Assembly: GCA_021613535.1 (NCBI GenBank)
Contig: CP075494.1
Coordinates: forward strand, 5,084,001-5,148,000
Direction: 5' to 3'
DNA length: 64,000 nucleotides
Origin: Adineta vaga
Lineage: Eukaryota; Rotifera
Position 1 is the first letter of the stretch. The number at the start of each line of letters is the position of its first letter. Position numbers and translations under genes: made by a program. Below the pieces are notes generated by a model. That model was not told the DNA's origin, did no database searches, and worked only from the letters and a program-made list of their open reading frames with translations. Positions 22,582-34,205 of this stretch are shown here, in pieces.

Positions 22582-25500
22582 TTATACAGAAGTTGTTTCA
22601 CTTTCCAATCGTTCCGCTTGTGCTTTTAGCAATTTCGAAGCATGATGAGCCTAAGAAATGAATAGATCAGATGTATGATTGGGAGATTATGAAAACAGTT
22701 TCACATTAATTTTACCTGTACTAATGAAAAACGTTTCAAATCATCAGCATCAGTCGAAACTCGACACAAATTATCATTCTGACCAGCAAACATTCGAGCA
22801 AGATGATGACGCTGAGAGTGTGGTGTCGACAAGTGACGTGTATGTGGTGCGAAATATTTTGCAGCTGCATCAACAATTGAATCTTCTATTGTATCCACCA
22901 TTTCATCGCTACCTGCCGATGAGCGTCGGCCAACTGATAAACTTGATTCTTTTTCTGCAGCCATCATATTTCTACGACGTGTACGTTGTTCTTGTGTTGA
23001 TGGCTGTGGCTGTAAGGTTTCTTCAATAGCCATTTTTCTCCTTGGTTCAAAATAGGCAGCCAGAGCAAACTAAATTACAAAACAAAATATTCATCAAAAC
23101 TGCACTTTCATTTTTCAAATCGACTACTTTTATCAAATCAAATGGAAAAAACCAAATCAAGTTCCATATCCAAACTATTCCAGCCCATGTCCAACCACAA
23201 CCTCCAACATTTGCAAACCCCCAATTGGCATAAACAGCAATCAGTGTTGCAATAATCTGCGCAATTGTGAAAGAGAAAATTAACATAAATGATGGACGAT
23301 CGAGGAAAAAGAATGTTTGAGAACGTGTTATAAATATCAATGCATGGCTCATGATTGAAGATTGTAAATATATGATTGAGTTCAATATTGGATCATTCCA
23401 TCCAGGATTAGGATCATCTGATGGACGATGTTGTATTTTGTTGACACCGAATCTATCTTGAAAGAATGATGTTTTGATAATAATAATAAAGAATACAACT
23501 GTTGACAAAGATGAATATATTCCATAAACAGTTGCATGTGCAAACACATCTGACAATAGCCATTTGGTTGGATATGGAGATGGTTGCACACGATCTTTGG
23601 AAATTGTCATCATGGTAGCATTGTTGAGAAGAGTGAGAATAAGTAACTAGATAACAATAGTTTTCAAAACAATAAAACAAAAGGTTTTGATCGTTTTTTC
23701 TTACCATGAACGATGGAAAATCGAATTGAAAGGCAAAAAGAAGAATTGAATAACCAACTAATAGACGAACTGTCATCGCAGATGTATAAACAGAATAGTT
23801 TCTCATACATTGGAATATCTTTCTTGCACTAAGAATGGCTTTTTAAAAGAAAAGAGAGAATAACATGTCTATTGTTTGAAACCAAAGAAAAAGTGTTTGT
23901 TTACCTTCGATCACAACTGATAAACCAGGTTCAGTTAACACAATATCAGCTGCTGAACGTGCTGCATCTGATGCATCAGCAACAGCAATACCAACATTGG
24001 CTTTTTTAAGTGCTGGTGCATCATTCACACCATCACCAGTCATGGCAATCACATGACCCATGTTTTGTAATCTCTCAACAATTTCATATTTATGTTCAGG
24101 ATAGACACCAGAAAAACCATCAGCATGTAATATCAAATCATCAATATCTTGATAACCTGAGTTTGAAGGTGGACCCTCTTTGAGAACTTTAGATGGAAAC
24201 ATATTATCACCTATGCCAAGACGACGTCCTGTTTCTTTTGCAATAGCTAACTGATCACCAGTGACCATTTTCACTTTGACACCTAATTCAAGAGCACGAT
24301 CAATCGTTTCTTTGGTATCTGCACGTGGTGGATCATAGATTGGTAACAGACCAATTAGTTTAAAACCATTTCCTTCTCCATCGACAATACCACTTGGAAC
24401 ATCTTCTATAGCAACAGCTAATGATCGTAAACCTCGTTCAGCAAATTCATCAACATCCTTCTCGAGTTGTTCGATCACTTGTGTTGTTTTATCTCTTGTA
24501 CACAATTCCAATATTGATCGTGACATTCCTTTTGAGATACGATGTACTTTACCATCATTCAATGTTCTATAAGTTATTGCTGTTCGTTTCTCTGTTGGAT
24601 TAAATCTTGAAAGAAGAAGAGGTAGAATTTGATTTTTACATCTAATACAAATCCATTTAAACAACTTACGGTTTGAAATGTAATTCTTCAATACCTTCAC
24701 GTATTTTTTTGATATCACCAAATGCTTCCGTTATACATGTATCACTAAAACAAATCATCGAAAAGTTATTATATTTATTCTTATTCTGAAGATTACATGG
24801 CATCTTGATGTTGAGTGCGTGATGCAATAGCGGCATAATGAATAATATCATCCGGTTCAACATCGGCATATTGTTTTAAATTTTTCTTATCAATGACAAG
24901 TTTATTCAATGTTAATGTTCCTGTTTTATCTGAACATAGAATCGTAACAGCTGCAAGTTCTTCGATAGCTGATACATGTGCAACTATAGCTTTTTGTTTT
25001 GATAATTGTCGTGCACCAAGAGCTAGCATTACTGTCAGTACTGTTGGCATTGCTGTCGGAACACCACCAACTAGAGTTACAATTAAATTGTTCATACCAC
25101 GTCGATATTCATAGCGAAAACCAGCACTAAATAAACAAAGATATGTTTGAATTTGTAATGGAGTTTAAGATGACTCTCTCTTCATTAGACTACATACTAC
25201 ATAACCAATATCTGAGCAAGGAGAAAGACCACAATCCAACAAATGCAAAATAGTCCAATACGACCCATCACTCTTTGGAGATGAGCGGTACCATCATGGT
25301 TACCAAGTAAACCAATTGTTCTTCCCATAAATGAATATTTTCCAGTACCAATTACTATGCGTTTAAAAAAAAGAATTCTCTCTTGAGAAGCTTGATATAT
25401 TGAAACTTACCAATAACTTCAGCTTCTCCTTGTTTACAGATTGCGCCAGATAAGATTTCATCACCCACTTCTTTTTTCACAGGAAGTGATTCACCAGTTA

Positions 25501-26279
25501 ATGCTGCTTGATCCATCGTTAGTCGACCATATACAGCTAAACAATTGAGAATATTTTATATGCCTTATATTCTATGGAAAAGAGTCTTCTGTCCTTACTT
25601 ATAACTCGTCCATCGGCAGGTACAACATCGCCTAATTTCAGACTTATGATATCTCCTGGAACAAGATCAGATGCTTCAATCACTCTCCATTCGCCGTTAC
25701 GTTTAGTTTTTGCTTCTGGTGCTAATGATGCTTGTAGTACTTTAACAGAATTGCCGGCATTTCTTTCTTCGATAAAACTGATTGTTGAATTAACAAATAG
25801 AAGCAGAATAATTCCAAGGAAGTCTTGCCAATTTGGAGGTTTGCCACCACCATTTGATAAAGCAATAGACACAATTGCTGCTATTTCCATCACCCAAGAT
25901 AATGGATTCCACATGAAAGAAAAGAACTTCAATACTGGATTTGTTTTCTTTTCTTCGATTTGATTTCGACCAAACTATAGTTACAGATTAGAAAACTAAA
26001 AGAAAGGCAAAGTAAGTTTACCTTTTCTCGTCGTTCACTAACTTGATCATCAGTTAAACCATCATGTGACGCTCTTTGAATAAAAAGAATCATGTTTCAA
26101 CACAATTTTGAAGAGAAAAAGAGTTTGGCAACATACTCGAGTAGTTTAAACAGATCTTTCTCTCCCATTTTAGAAAACTCATATTTTTCGCCTTCATATA
26201 AATCTTCGACTGTGATAGTTCGTAAAGGATTTTCTGGAATATCTATTATTATATTTTTATCAATAGATTTTTCTTCCAT
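22582..26279 (-). CDS. P3A-type plasma-membrane H+-ATPase, copy 2 (1011 aa, 12 exons)
   Basis: Exons: 26279-26137, 26073-26022, 25974-25599, 25536-25411, 25354-25198, 25126-24797, 24744-24670, 24605-23905, 23838-23705, 23646-23128, 23069-22716, 22650-22582. Every exon after the first has the same length as in copy 1, and no stop or frameshift is present. The upstream Met of copy 1 is lost here (TTG), so translation probably starts at the next in-frame Met, 11 residues in. All P-type motifs are as in copy 1, including the Asp-to-Asn change in M6 (residue ~707) and KGMS. Exons 9-10 (M5-M10) are protein-identical to copy 1, while the C-terminal cytoplasmic tail (exon 11) differs most, so regulation may differ. 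Confidence 0.88.
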
Positions 26280-28247
26280 TGTTTCACTTTTTTTCTTCGT
26301 TTGTTCCAATGTTTTTTGTACCTAAAATAACAAAGAATATAAAATGTCTTTCAAGGATATATGATCGATTATATATTGATTATTACGAAGGCTTTTGCTT
26401 TTCCTGTACTCTCTCGCGTTTTTTTTCTATCGTAGTCTGACAATCACAATAAATATAGTTGGAATATTGAAAGGTTAATCATAGTTTTTTTGTTCGAGAT
26501 TCTCATCGTTTTATATAACACCTAAATAATCAATCAAAACTTATATACACACATGATTAGATAGTTACAATTGTATACGGTTCTATTTTCAGTTTCTCTC
26601 TCCTTTAAACTAACTGCTTTCTTACATATTCTCGTAGTGTGTAATTACTTTTATTATATCTCATTGACTCTCGCGATTGATCTGAGTGACACAAGGAAAA
26701 AAAACTGAACCTAAAAATATTTAGTTGTCTTTTTGTGCTTACCTTCCTTTCTACGTGATCAAAATGTTATAAATAAGAAATGCGTTTATCATATAAATGA
26801 CAAGGTGCTTGCAGTAAAGAATCGAAATGAATCAATGTGCAGCAGTGACGATAGGTATTTTAAGTGAAGGATATATATACTGTACAAAACTGTCTAATTA
26901 TGCAGTATTTTATCTTTTGCTATAAATAGATTGTCTATTCATTTTTCAGGACATTTTCGTTCGAAATATTCTAGTTTCGATAATATTGTCCTAATCGTAC
27001 ATTCATTGTAAGACTCAATGAACCGCATTCTTACACAATTTTAAAAGCTGAAAAGCCATTAGGATATGAGGAAATTGGCTCAACAGAATATAAATTATTA
27101 ACAAAGGATGGTAGAAATTCCACTTTTAAAAAGAGATGCATTGATAAGAAAAATGAATTGAATAAGCCGAAAAATAATGAATACTGTTCATAGAGAATTT
27201 TTCAATTTATATTTGTTATGAGTTAATCTTTATTTTTGATCTTAAGTGCAGTTCAAAATTGTATTATAATACCATATACACGCATCTCACAAAGCCTAGA
27301 TTATCAATAGAGCAGATTCGAATGATATGCACTCGTTGTACACCTTGTTAATTAATGATAATATCTTTCTTTTTCGTTCTTTCGTTTATAATATAACGAT
27401 ATATATTTACATACTCATTTTTGGCCTTCAAGTTCAACAGACATTTGTTCGCTTAGGACAAATTTGAAAGATGACTCATAATTAACATCAGTATTGTACA
27501 ATTCAGTTTACAACTTCAATGGCAGGTTTGATAGACTCGTCTATCTTTTATTATGGGGTGTTTAAAGTAAAGATACAGTGAATGTCATATTCTACCTTTT
27601 AAAAAAGATCTGTACAAGTCATTCTATGTAATTCTTTAGTTAACAAGTAATTTAGGAGTAAAGAGTCAGCTTATATTCATCGAATCGCCCATAAGCCATT
27701 GTTTAACAAATGCGAGGTGTGGTTATTTGTTCCGAATACGTTTTTGGTGGGATATACAAATCAAAAAGGATGATGAATAAAAAACGTAACGTATAGGTTT
27801 GCACTCAAAGTGTATAACGAATAGAATGATTGCAAGAGTGTAAACCTGTTCTCAAAGAAAGGAAAAAAATATTTTTATTTTGAAATTTCATTCTCTTCAT
27901 TATTGAAGACATCATCACAATCTCGACTTAACCAAAGTTACTTTATAATCGTAACAAGTTCTATTTTAAAAATAAATTACTTTAATTAATAAAGTTTCAT
28001 AATTCAAAACAGTTCTGATAGAAAATTCTTAAATGAATATCCAACGACTGAATTATAAATTATTGTCTGCTCGTATCTGTACCATATCTTTCGATATAAT
28101 TTTCAAAATAAAACGTTTCATTACGTTTCGAAATGCTCTTGATATACAAATAAAGATTAAAAAAATCTTGAACCAACGGGTAGATGATGAATAAAATCAA
28201 GAATAGAAAATATAAATTTATTAATTATTTGTTCTAAATCTGTTTTC
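26280..28247. other. Intergenic, upstream of ATPase copy 2
   Basis: AT-rich. 26345-26700 is the counterpart of 17975-18620. On the plus strand about 26995-27194 is an open stretch of about 60 codons (contains EPHSYTILKAEKPLGYEEI, ends CS-stop) that reads like an exon or gene fragment, but there is no start or partner exon I can join. No other gene is seen. Confidence 0.45.
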
Positions 28248-28930
28248 CTATTCATTTTTCATTGTTGTCATGTGAACATAATAAATATTGAGAAAAATAC
28301 TAAATAATGTAATCATTGTTATAGAAAACAATGATCTCATAACTATCAATGAATAAGGCACAAAATCGCGATAGATTGATGATTGGCCATAATAACATGG
28401 GTAATACGATGAATACACTTCCATAAGATTAAGTCTGATTAATGTGTATGAGTAGAAAAGATGAACCAAATGAAACTATTGACACTCTCAAGATGGACTA
28501 ATTGTGAATAAGTATTCATTCTTCCATGAGATAAGTAAAAAGCAACGAATAGAAATATACCGACTTTATTATCCTACAGCTTTTTTAATTTTTCGAGATG
28601 AAAATTTAAATGCGATACATAAAAGAACTATTTTCTCAAGCACATTGCTAGCCTCGAATTGTGCCACAGTAATACTCAAATGATTATCATTATTAAAATT
28701 TCCGACACTTATTAATTGCCAAACGTAAGTGAACATGTTTGTTTTACGATACATTAATTTAGAAAATTCCTAGAGTCTGTGAAGAAGAAATTACATACTA
28801 TTCAGCCTTTTTGATGTGAAATAGATTATGAATATACCAAGAACTATCAATATAAGTATGAATATCGGAAGTAGACAGATAGAAATGGAATCGAAAGATA
28901 AAAATGCAGTCTTGAAATTTTAAATCATTC
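28248..28930 (-). pseudogene. Possible decayed membrane-protein gene
   Basis: Three coding-looking minus-strand segments lie in order. Near 28900-28800 there is a strongly hydrophobic stretch (ICLLPIFILILIVLGIFII). At 28754-28569 there is a segment ending in basic residues (SSRKIKKAVG). At 28469-28248 there is a segment with CYY followed by a hydrophobic helix. The order of a hydrophobic helix, basic turn and Cys-containing loop is reminiscent of a seven-helix receptor, but no diagnostic motif is present and the segments are separated by stops. Low confidence. Confidence 0.25.
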
Positions 28931-29414
28931 ATTCACTGAGACGATTACAAGACTTTTGAAAAAATTTAAACATAATTTTAATTAAAGTGTTTCCTCTTGG
29001 TTTTTCCGAATCAAATACAGAGCTTCATGCGACATTTAACGAGGAGTTTTTCAGTATTATTTATTATGGTCATGGTATAGGAGAAAATATGTATGTTTAG
29101 AGACATCCTGTTTTCATAGAGTCTTCTAAACAGCATAGTTCTCAGATTGTATTTTGATTAGGATAAATGATTCTGATGTACAATCTATTTGAGTCTCAAC
29201 AATATAATAATTACGAAGAAGACTTTTGTTTTTAACGTAGTTTCAAAATGACATATCTTTTGACTAATTGTGCGATAAAAGAAGAAAATCATGAGTTATT
29301 CTTTGAATTGAACGCATGAAACAAAACAACAACAAGAAAGAGAGAAAATAATTTTTTTCTCATCATTTCATAAATATTTTACCTTTTCTTTGATAATAGA
29401 TTCATTTTTTTAAA
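28931..29414. promoter_or_regulatory. Upstream region of the PAN/galactose-binding-like gene
   Basis: About 29250-29414 is conserved in the gutted copy at 3130-3311 (for example the gataaaag and aaacaaa blocks). It is therefore part of the duplicated locus and includes the promoter side. No specific factor site can be named. Confidence 0.35.
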
Positions 29415-30984
29415 GTGAAATTGTTGTCATCAATGAAATTCATAAGAGCTTCTCCAATCCTTCTGTTTCTTCTCATTTTACAATCAATTGCAGAAGATAT
29501 CCAATCAGTTCAAATGTTCATAATGAAGAATTCTAAATTTCAATGTGCTACTACAACCTGTTTACCATTTAGCAATGTGATTAAGTTGAATATTTTTGAA
29601 TGTCAAATAACTTGTTTAAATCAAATTCAATGTAATGCGATTACTTTTCATTCGTCAACGTCTAACTGTGAATTATTTGTTGATATATTGAATGAAAATG
29701 AAAACATGGTGATTGACACAAATGCTGTTACAAGGATCGTTATGACTGGAACACGACTTCCACCTGGTTAGTATAGATATAGTACTGGGAATTCTATATC
29801 TAGTTAGGAAAAGTTTTAAGGAGTTTTTTTGTTGTTTATAATGGAAAGTAAAAAGAAATTCAATACTGTGAATAGGAAAAGCAGAATAGTTTTACAATGA
29901 AATCATCAGTTGAAAAGATCATGAAGAAAAGAATAAGGCTTCTGTTGATGCAAACATCGTGTAAGAAGGGCATGTATAATAAAATATCATAGTTACATAA
30001 TGAAAGACATGATGGATCATTTAATATATTCTTCCTTGTAATGAAATTATAACCACAATTGACTTAATATTAGTAGCAAAGTAGAATTTTATATAATTCA
30101 TCTCTTTAATATTATAATGATTTTTAACTCTAGAACCAAGTGCAACTTTCGCATCAACATCAGCACTGTCATCAACGTTTACTTCAATATTCTCCTCGAC
30201 ATCAGAAGTGACAGCAAGTACAATCACAGGTACAGTAATGTAAATGAAAAAAATATATGACATATTTCAAGAGTCTTAAGCAAAGAAAGATGAAAGTTTA
30301 ATTTTAAATAATTTTGATATTTTTCAAAATATTAAAACGGTTTCCGACAGTACAACTGACTCTTCTTGGGAATATTTTCTTTTGTGGAATCTTTATTATG
30401 CAAAAGTCTTTTTTTAATACTTGTATTCATTCGTAGGTGGATTATTGCCAATCAGTCTCATGTTTATTGGAAGTATCTACGGAATATTTAATACTACAAT
30501 CGGCAGCAGCAGTTCAGCATCAACATCTGGTATTGGCCCTGGTCGATATCCTGTAAGCGACATACCATCGAACGCATTCGACCATAATGTTACAACAAAA
30601 TATGGAAATCCTGGGCCATGCTTTTCATCGCAAATACTTATTACATGCGGTTTAAATACTGGAGTATACTTCGAATTGTTACAAAGTTTAGTTATCAAAA
30701 GATTACAAATCTGCACAGGTGATGATTTTCCAGAACGCGATCCATTTATAGTGTCATTAGAAGGGAGTAACCAGACAGGAACATCTCTTATATTAGGTTC
30801 TAGCTGGTCATTAATCTATAATGGTACGAGTGGTCTTCAAACAGACCCTGGTAGACGTCTATGCGGAGTATTGCAGTCATTTAACAATTCAATTTCATAT
30901 AAAAGCTATCGATTTCTTGTTTCAGACAAGCGTGCAGCTTATAATAATGTTCAGTATTCTGAACTCTATCTATATGATGCATGA
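29415..30984 (+). CDS. Secreted PAN plus galactose-binding-like protein (3 exons)
   Basis: Exons 29415-29766, 30134-30229 and 30437-30984 join in phase (332 codons including stop). Exon 1 gives a signal peptide (KFIRASPILLFLLILQSIA) and a PAN/apple-like domain with paired Cys (QCATTTCLPF, FECQITCLNQIQC). Exon 2 encodes a Ser/Thr-rich linker of about 32 residues. Exon 3 encodes about 180 residues with the hallmarks of a discoidin/galactose-binding-like fold (NAFDHNVTTKYGNPGP, RLQICTGDDFPERDP, SEGS-like and SYRFLVSDKR segments) and ends YSELYLYDA. The likely role is extracellular glycan or protein binding. It shares the PAN-first layout with the NHL genes in this window. A gutted copy lies at 3312-3700. 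Confidence 0.72.
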
Positions 30985-31102
30985 AATATGAATTGTTCCT
31001 TTTCCAATTCCGTATTCATATACTACAGTTGTACCTTTTATTTTTCTTCTTTGCTTCACTTTTTCAACGTGTAATCATGCTCTTTTCAATAACATATATA
31101 TT

Positions 31103-31172
31103 TGAGTATGTGAATGTGGATGAAAGCATATTTTCCCACTTTCATTCACCCTCACTCTCAAATGCACACTCA
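31103..31172. repeat. Degenerate G-rich/C-rich hairpin repeat 3
   Basis: Left arm gagtatgtgaatgtggatgaaa, right arm tttcattcaccctcactctc. It is built like the hairpins at 11872 and 12062 but more decayed, and sits at the left border of the duplicated channel genes. Confidence 0.4.
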
Positions 31173-31177
31173 TAATG

Positions 31178-32876
31178 TCAAAGATATATGTTTGTGTCTA
31201 GTGATTCAACAGCCGTTTCTCCAGCTCTACGAAAACGATGAAATTGAGAGCGTATCAGTCGAAACAACATTTCAGCAATTTCCATCAGTGAAAGAAAACT
31301 TATACCAATCCATAGACCTGTATGTCCACCTACATTAGATATAACATCAACTGGAGTAATCGTTGCTTGTTGTGAAGAAATTTCTGCTCGAGTTGTTTCA
31401 CAAACGACTTCTAAAGAAACAAAGCTAGATTCGATTTCCGATGTCCATGTTGTTGACCAATTGGTGGGTAACGGAACTTTTGATGATTCAACAAATTGTT
31501 TGATACTATTCAATAAGAACTTAGGTGGTGCTAAGAGTGAACTCGATTTGATAATAAAATCATTGTAGGTACATTCTTGTGTACAATCAGAACAGAAAAT
31601 AGGCCACATACTTTTTGTATTCATAATCTCTGTTGCTGCGTCCATATAACATGTACTTTTGAAATCACAGAGTGATATGTTGATGATTTTATTAGTATTA
31701 GGAAGTACGATAGAACGAGCACTCCAACGGTATGGTTGTCCACAACCACACTTTGTATACCTAAAATATATCAACTTCAATATAAAACTAAACATAACAT
31801 ATCGGATTTACGTATATGCTTGTATACAAGCTACAAAACATAGATACAGCGAATATCCATAGTCAGTATCATGATATTCATTGAACATAGCTTGCATTCC
31901 AAGATTCAGTTTATCATTACATGTTGTATACGGTGCAGGCAAAAATGTATTGATCTTTTTTGCATATCCTAGTTTGTGATGCTTGCCAGGAGCAAGATGC
32001 ATTGCTGCTAGTTCGATAAGAGGCAACTGAGCATTGTCATGAACTAATGCCACCATACCTACACCTATGCATTACGCAAACAAACAAACAAACATCGAAA
32101 TCAAAGTTCATTCTTTCCATCCTACCATTGGACAAATATGGAACATATTGATGTTGATGAATATAAAAGCGCATCTCCAGAAGACCACTATATCCGTTCT
32201 CAGCATTGTATTTCAGACCAGTTTGACCCGTCGTTTTCATCAAAGCATTGAATGTGTAACACAGACCAAAGTTTGGTGACAGAAACCAAGTGAAATTAGC
32301 TGATGTGCATGACATACCATTGTATACACATGACATCATCATCGAATCAAGTGAATAGAACATATCAGTCAATGATTCGTTTCGATTAAGTTTATAGATT
32401 AGAAAATCTTGAATATGCAAAGCTTGTTGGATAGTGAAATTAGATGTGTCAGTTGTATTTGTGAGATTCAATGCATTTGTATAGTTTAGAAAAGGGCCAA
32501 TAAATCGATCGTATCGAAGTGGAGAATAATTGCAAACAGTCACAGCAGGAAATACTTGAGGCCATTCCAAAATAACTGTAACGGATGTTTGTGTTGGATA
32601 TTCGAAATATGCACGAATGGATTGAGTGACAAAGTAAATCATTATACCAGAGAAAATAAGTGATGATACAATCCAAAATATACGATTGGGAATCGTTTCA
32701 CTTCGTGCAATGCCTGGTATGCCATGTGTTGATGTATTTAAACTGAAATCCTGGACGATTGAGCCAACTCGTCGGCGTTTCTGATCTGATTTGGGTTGTT
32801 GAGGATTGATAGGACAAGTAGCTGCTATGTGATGAATTGTTTCATTGGTCATATTTGTTATCGTAGTCAAACTCAA
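31178..32876 (-). CDS. DEG/ENaC family cation channel, copy 1 (526 aa, 3 exons)
   Basis: Exons 32876-32126, 32058-31812 and 31760-31178 join in phase across introns of 67 and 51 bp. The N-terminal cytoplasmic part has the family His-Gly gating motif (STHGIPGIARS). TM1 is about residues 66-86, and FPAVTVCN at 109-116 is the post-TM1 signature. A large Cys-containing, N-glycosylatable extracellular domain follows, with late CGCGQPYRW and CTQECTYNDF. The pore/TM2 signature GLWIGISFLSLMEI lies at 481-494, with G-I-S as the selectivity filter. It should form a trimeric Na+-permeable channel in the plasma membrane. Which stimulus opens it (peptide, acid or mechanical) cannot be read from sequence. 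Confidence 0.93.
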
Positions 32877-34205
32877 TTTTAAGAGATTAGAACGGTATGC
32901 TTCGATCGAAGAGTAGTTACTTTGTGAAACACGGTCTAAAAGAGAATTTTGAACTGTTTAAGGGCAGAAATTTGGACCCACCTCTTCCCCCCTCCCCGTC
33001 TACAGACGCAACCGATACTTTTGAAGGTTCCATTACTAGCATGACCAAAAGAGTCAAAAATACTTTCCAGATATGACCGTAACATTGAAAAATTCGTCAC
33101 GCAGAGGTATAACCTAGACATCTAATCACTAACGCTCTCAATCTTAATTTTAATAAGCAATGTTTTCTCGATTTATTGATGATAAATTTCATTTGCAATT
33201 TGATAGAAACAAGTTTATCGTGTTTCACGTTTTTAATCCCGCAGGGATTGCGCTGGAAGTTTTTAACATACTGATTCATAAATAATTGATCCAGAAAAAT
33301 ATTGCCATATAATGAAAATATTTATTCTACGTTACTGTTGCTTTTTACCTCTCCATATTTATCGTGATCTTATGCATGGCAGAATATTTAAGTACTATAA
33401 TATTTGTAGTTGATGCAGCTGCCAGGTAATGTGATCAAACAAAATTGATTAAGTATTTTCATATTACGATCATTTTTTTAATAACAGCAAATTTATGAGT
33501 TGGTATATATCAAATATACTCTTTAGTGATACATTCCTTGTTCTGAAAACATTCATGAATCAATGACTCGCTTTCTTTTAGTACGGAAAGACGAATAGAA
33601 AATATATATATAATCAGGTGTGTTTTTTTTCGAGCAATAAAGAAGATACACATAACATAATTATAACTATTTTGAAAATGGGTCACTTGTGTGCACACGT
33701 ATGTAATTACGACACATTTAATAAAAGCACTGTAAGCGAATGTAATGAAGAACATTTGCATCTCCAGACTCTCAAAATAATTTACGAAACCTTTTAATAG
33801 AAAACCATGGAGATAACATGCGATGTAAACTTTTTCATTACAAAGTTCTGTTATTGGATTAATTGGAATAGTTCTATCAGTTTAGTGGGAACAAGCTAAA
33901 TCAAATAGGGATAGTGTTACAGTTCTATTCCATGAATATGATGAACATGTTGTCATCATCATCATCATCACTCGTGCAATGCATATTTCTTCGACTCCCC
34001 ATTCCCTTGTATTCTTTGTTATGTATGTATAAAATATCTGAGGAGTTTTCATAAAAGTCAAGGCTTATCGTTATTCAAACTTTCCATCATATTCTCACAA
34101 GATCAACAGCAAAAGATAAAACAGAAAAAAATGAACACCATATATGCTGAAAATGGATACAGTCATATTTTTTCATCCATACAGTTCGAATGAATATTCA
34201 TCAAG
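32877..34205. other. Spacer between the two channel genes
   Basis: 1.3 kb with no gene seen. 32930-33130 is less AT-rich and includes a C-rich tract (acctcttcccccctccccg) that could be a transposon remnant. A short palindrome, aatcccgcagggatt, lies near 33235, and a (CAT)n run at about 33953-33970. Homology between the two channel loci stops at about 32905 and resumes at about 34203. Confidence 0.5.

Noticed and set aside
33953-33972. (CAT)n run between the channel genes.
   Set aside because: Simple short microsatellite with no sign of function.
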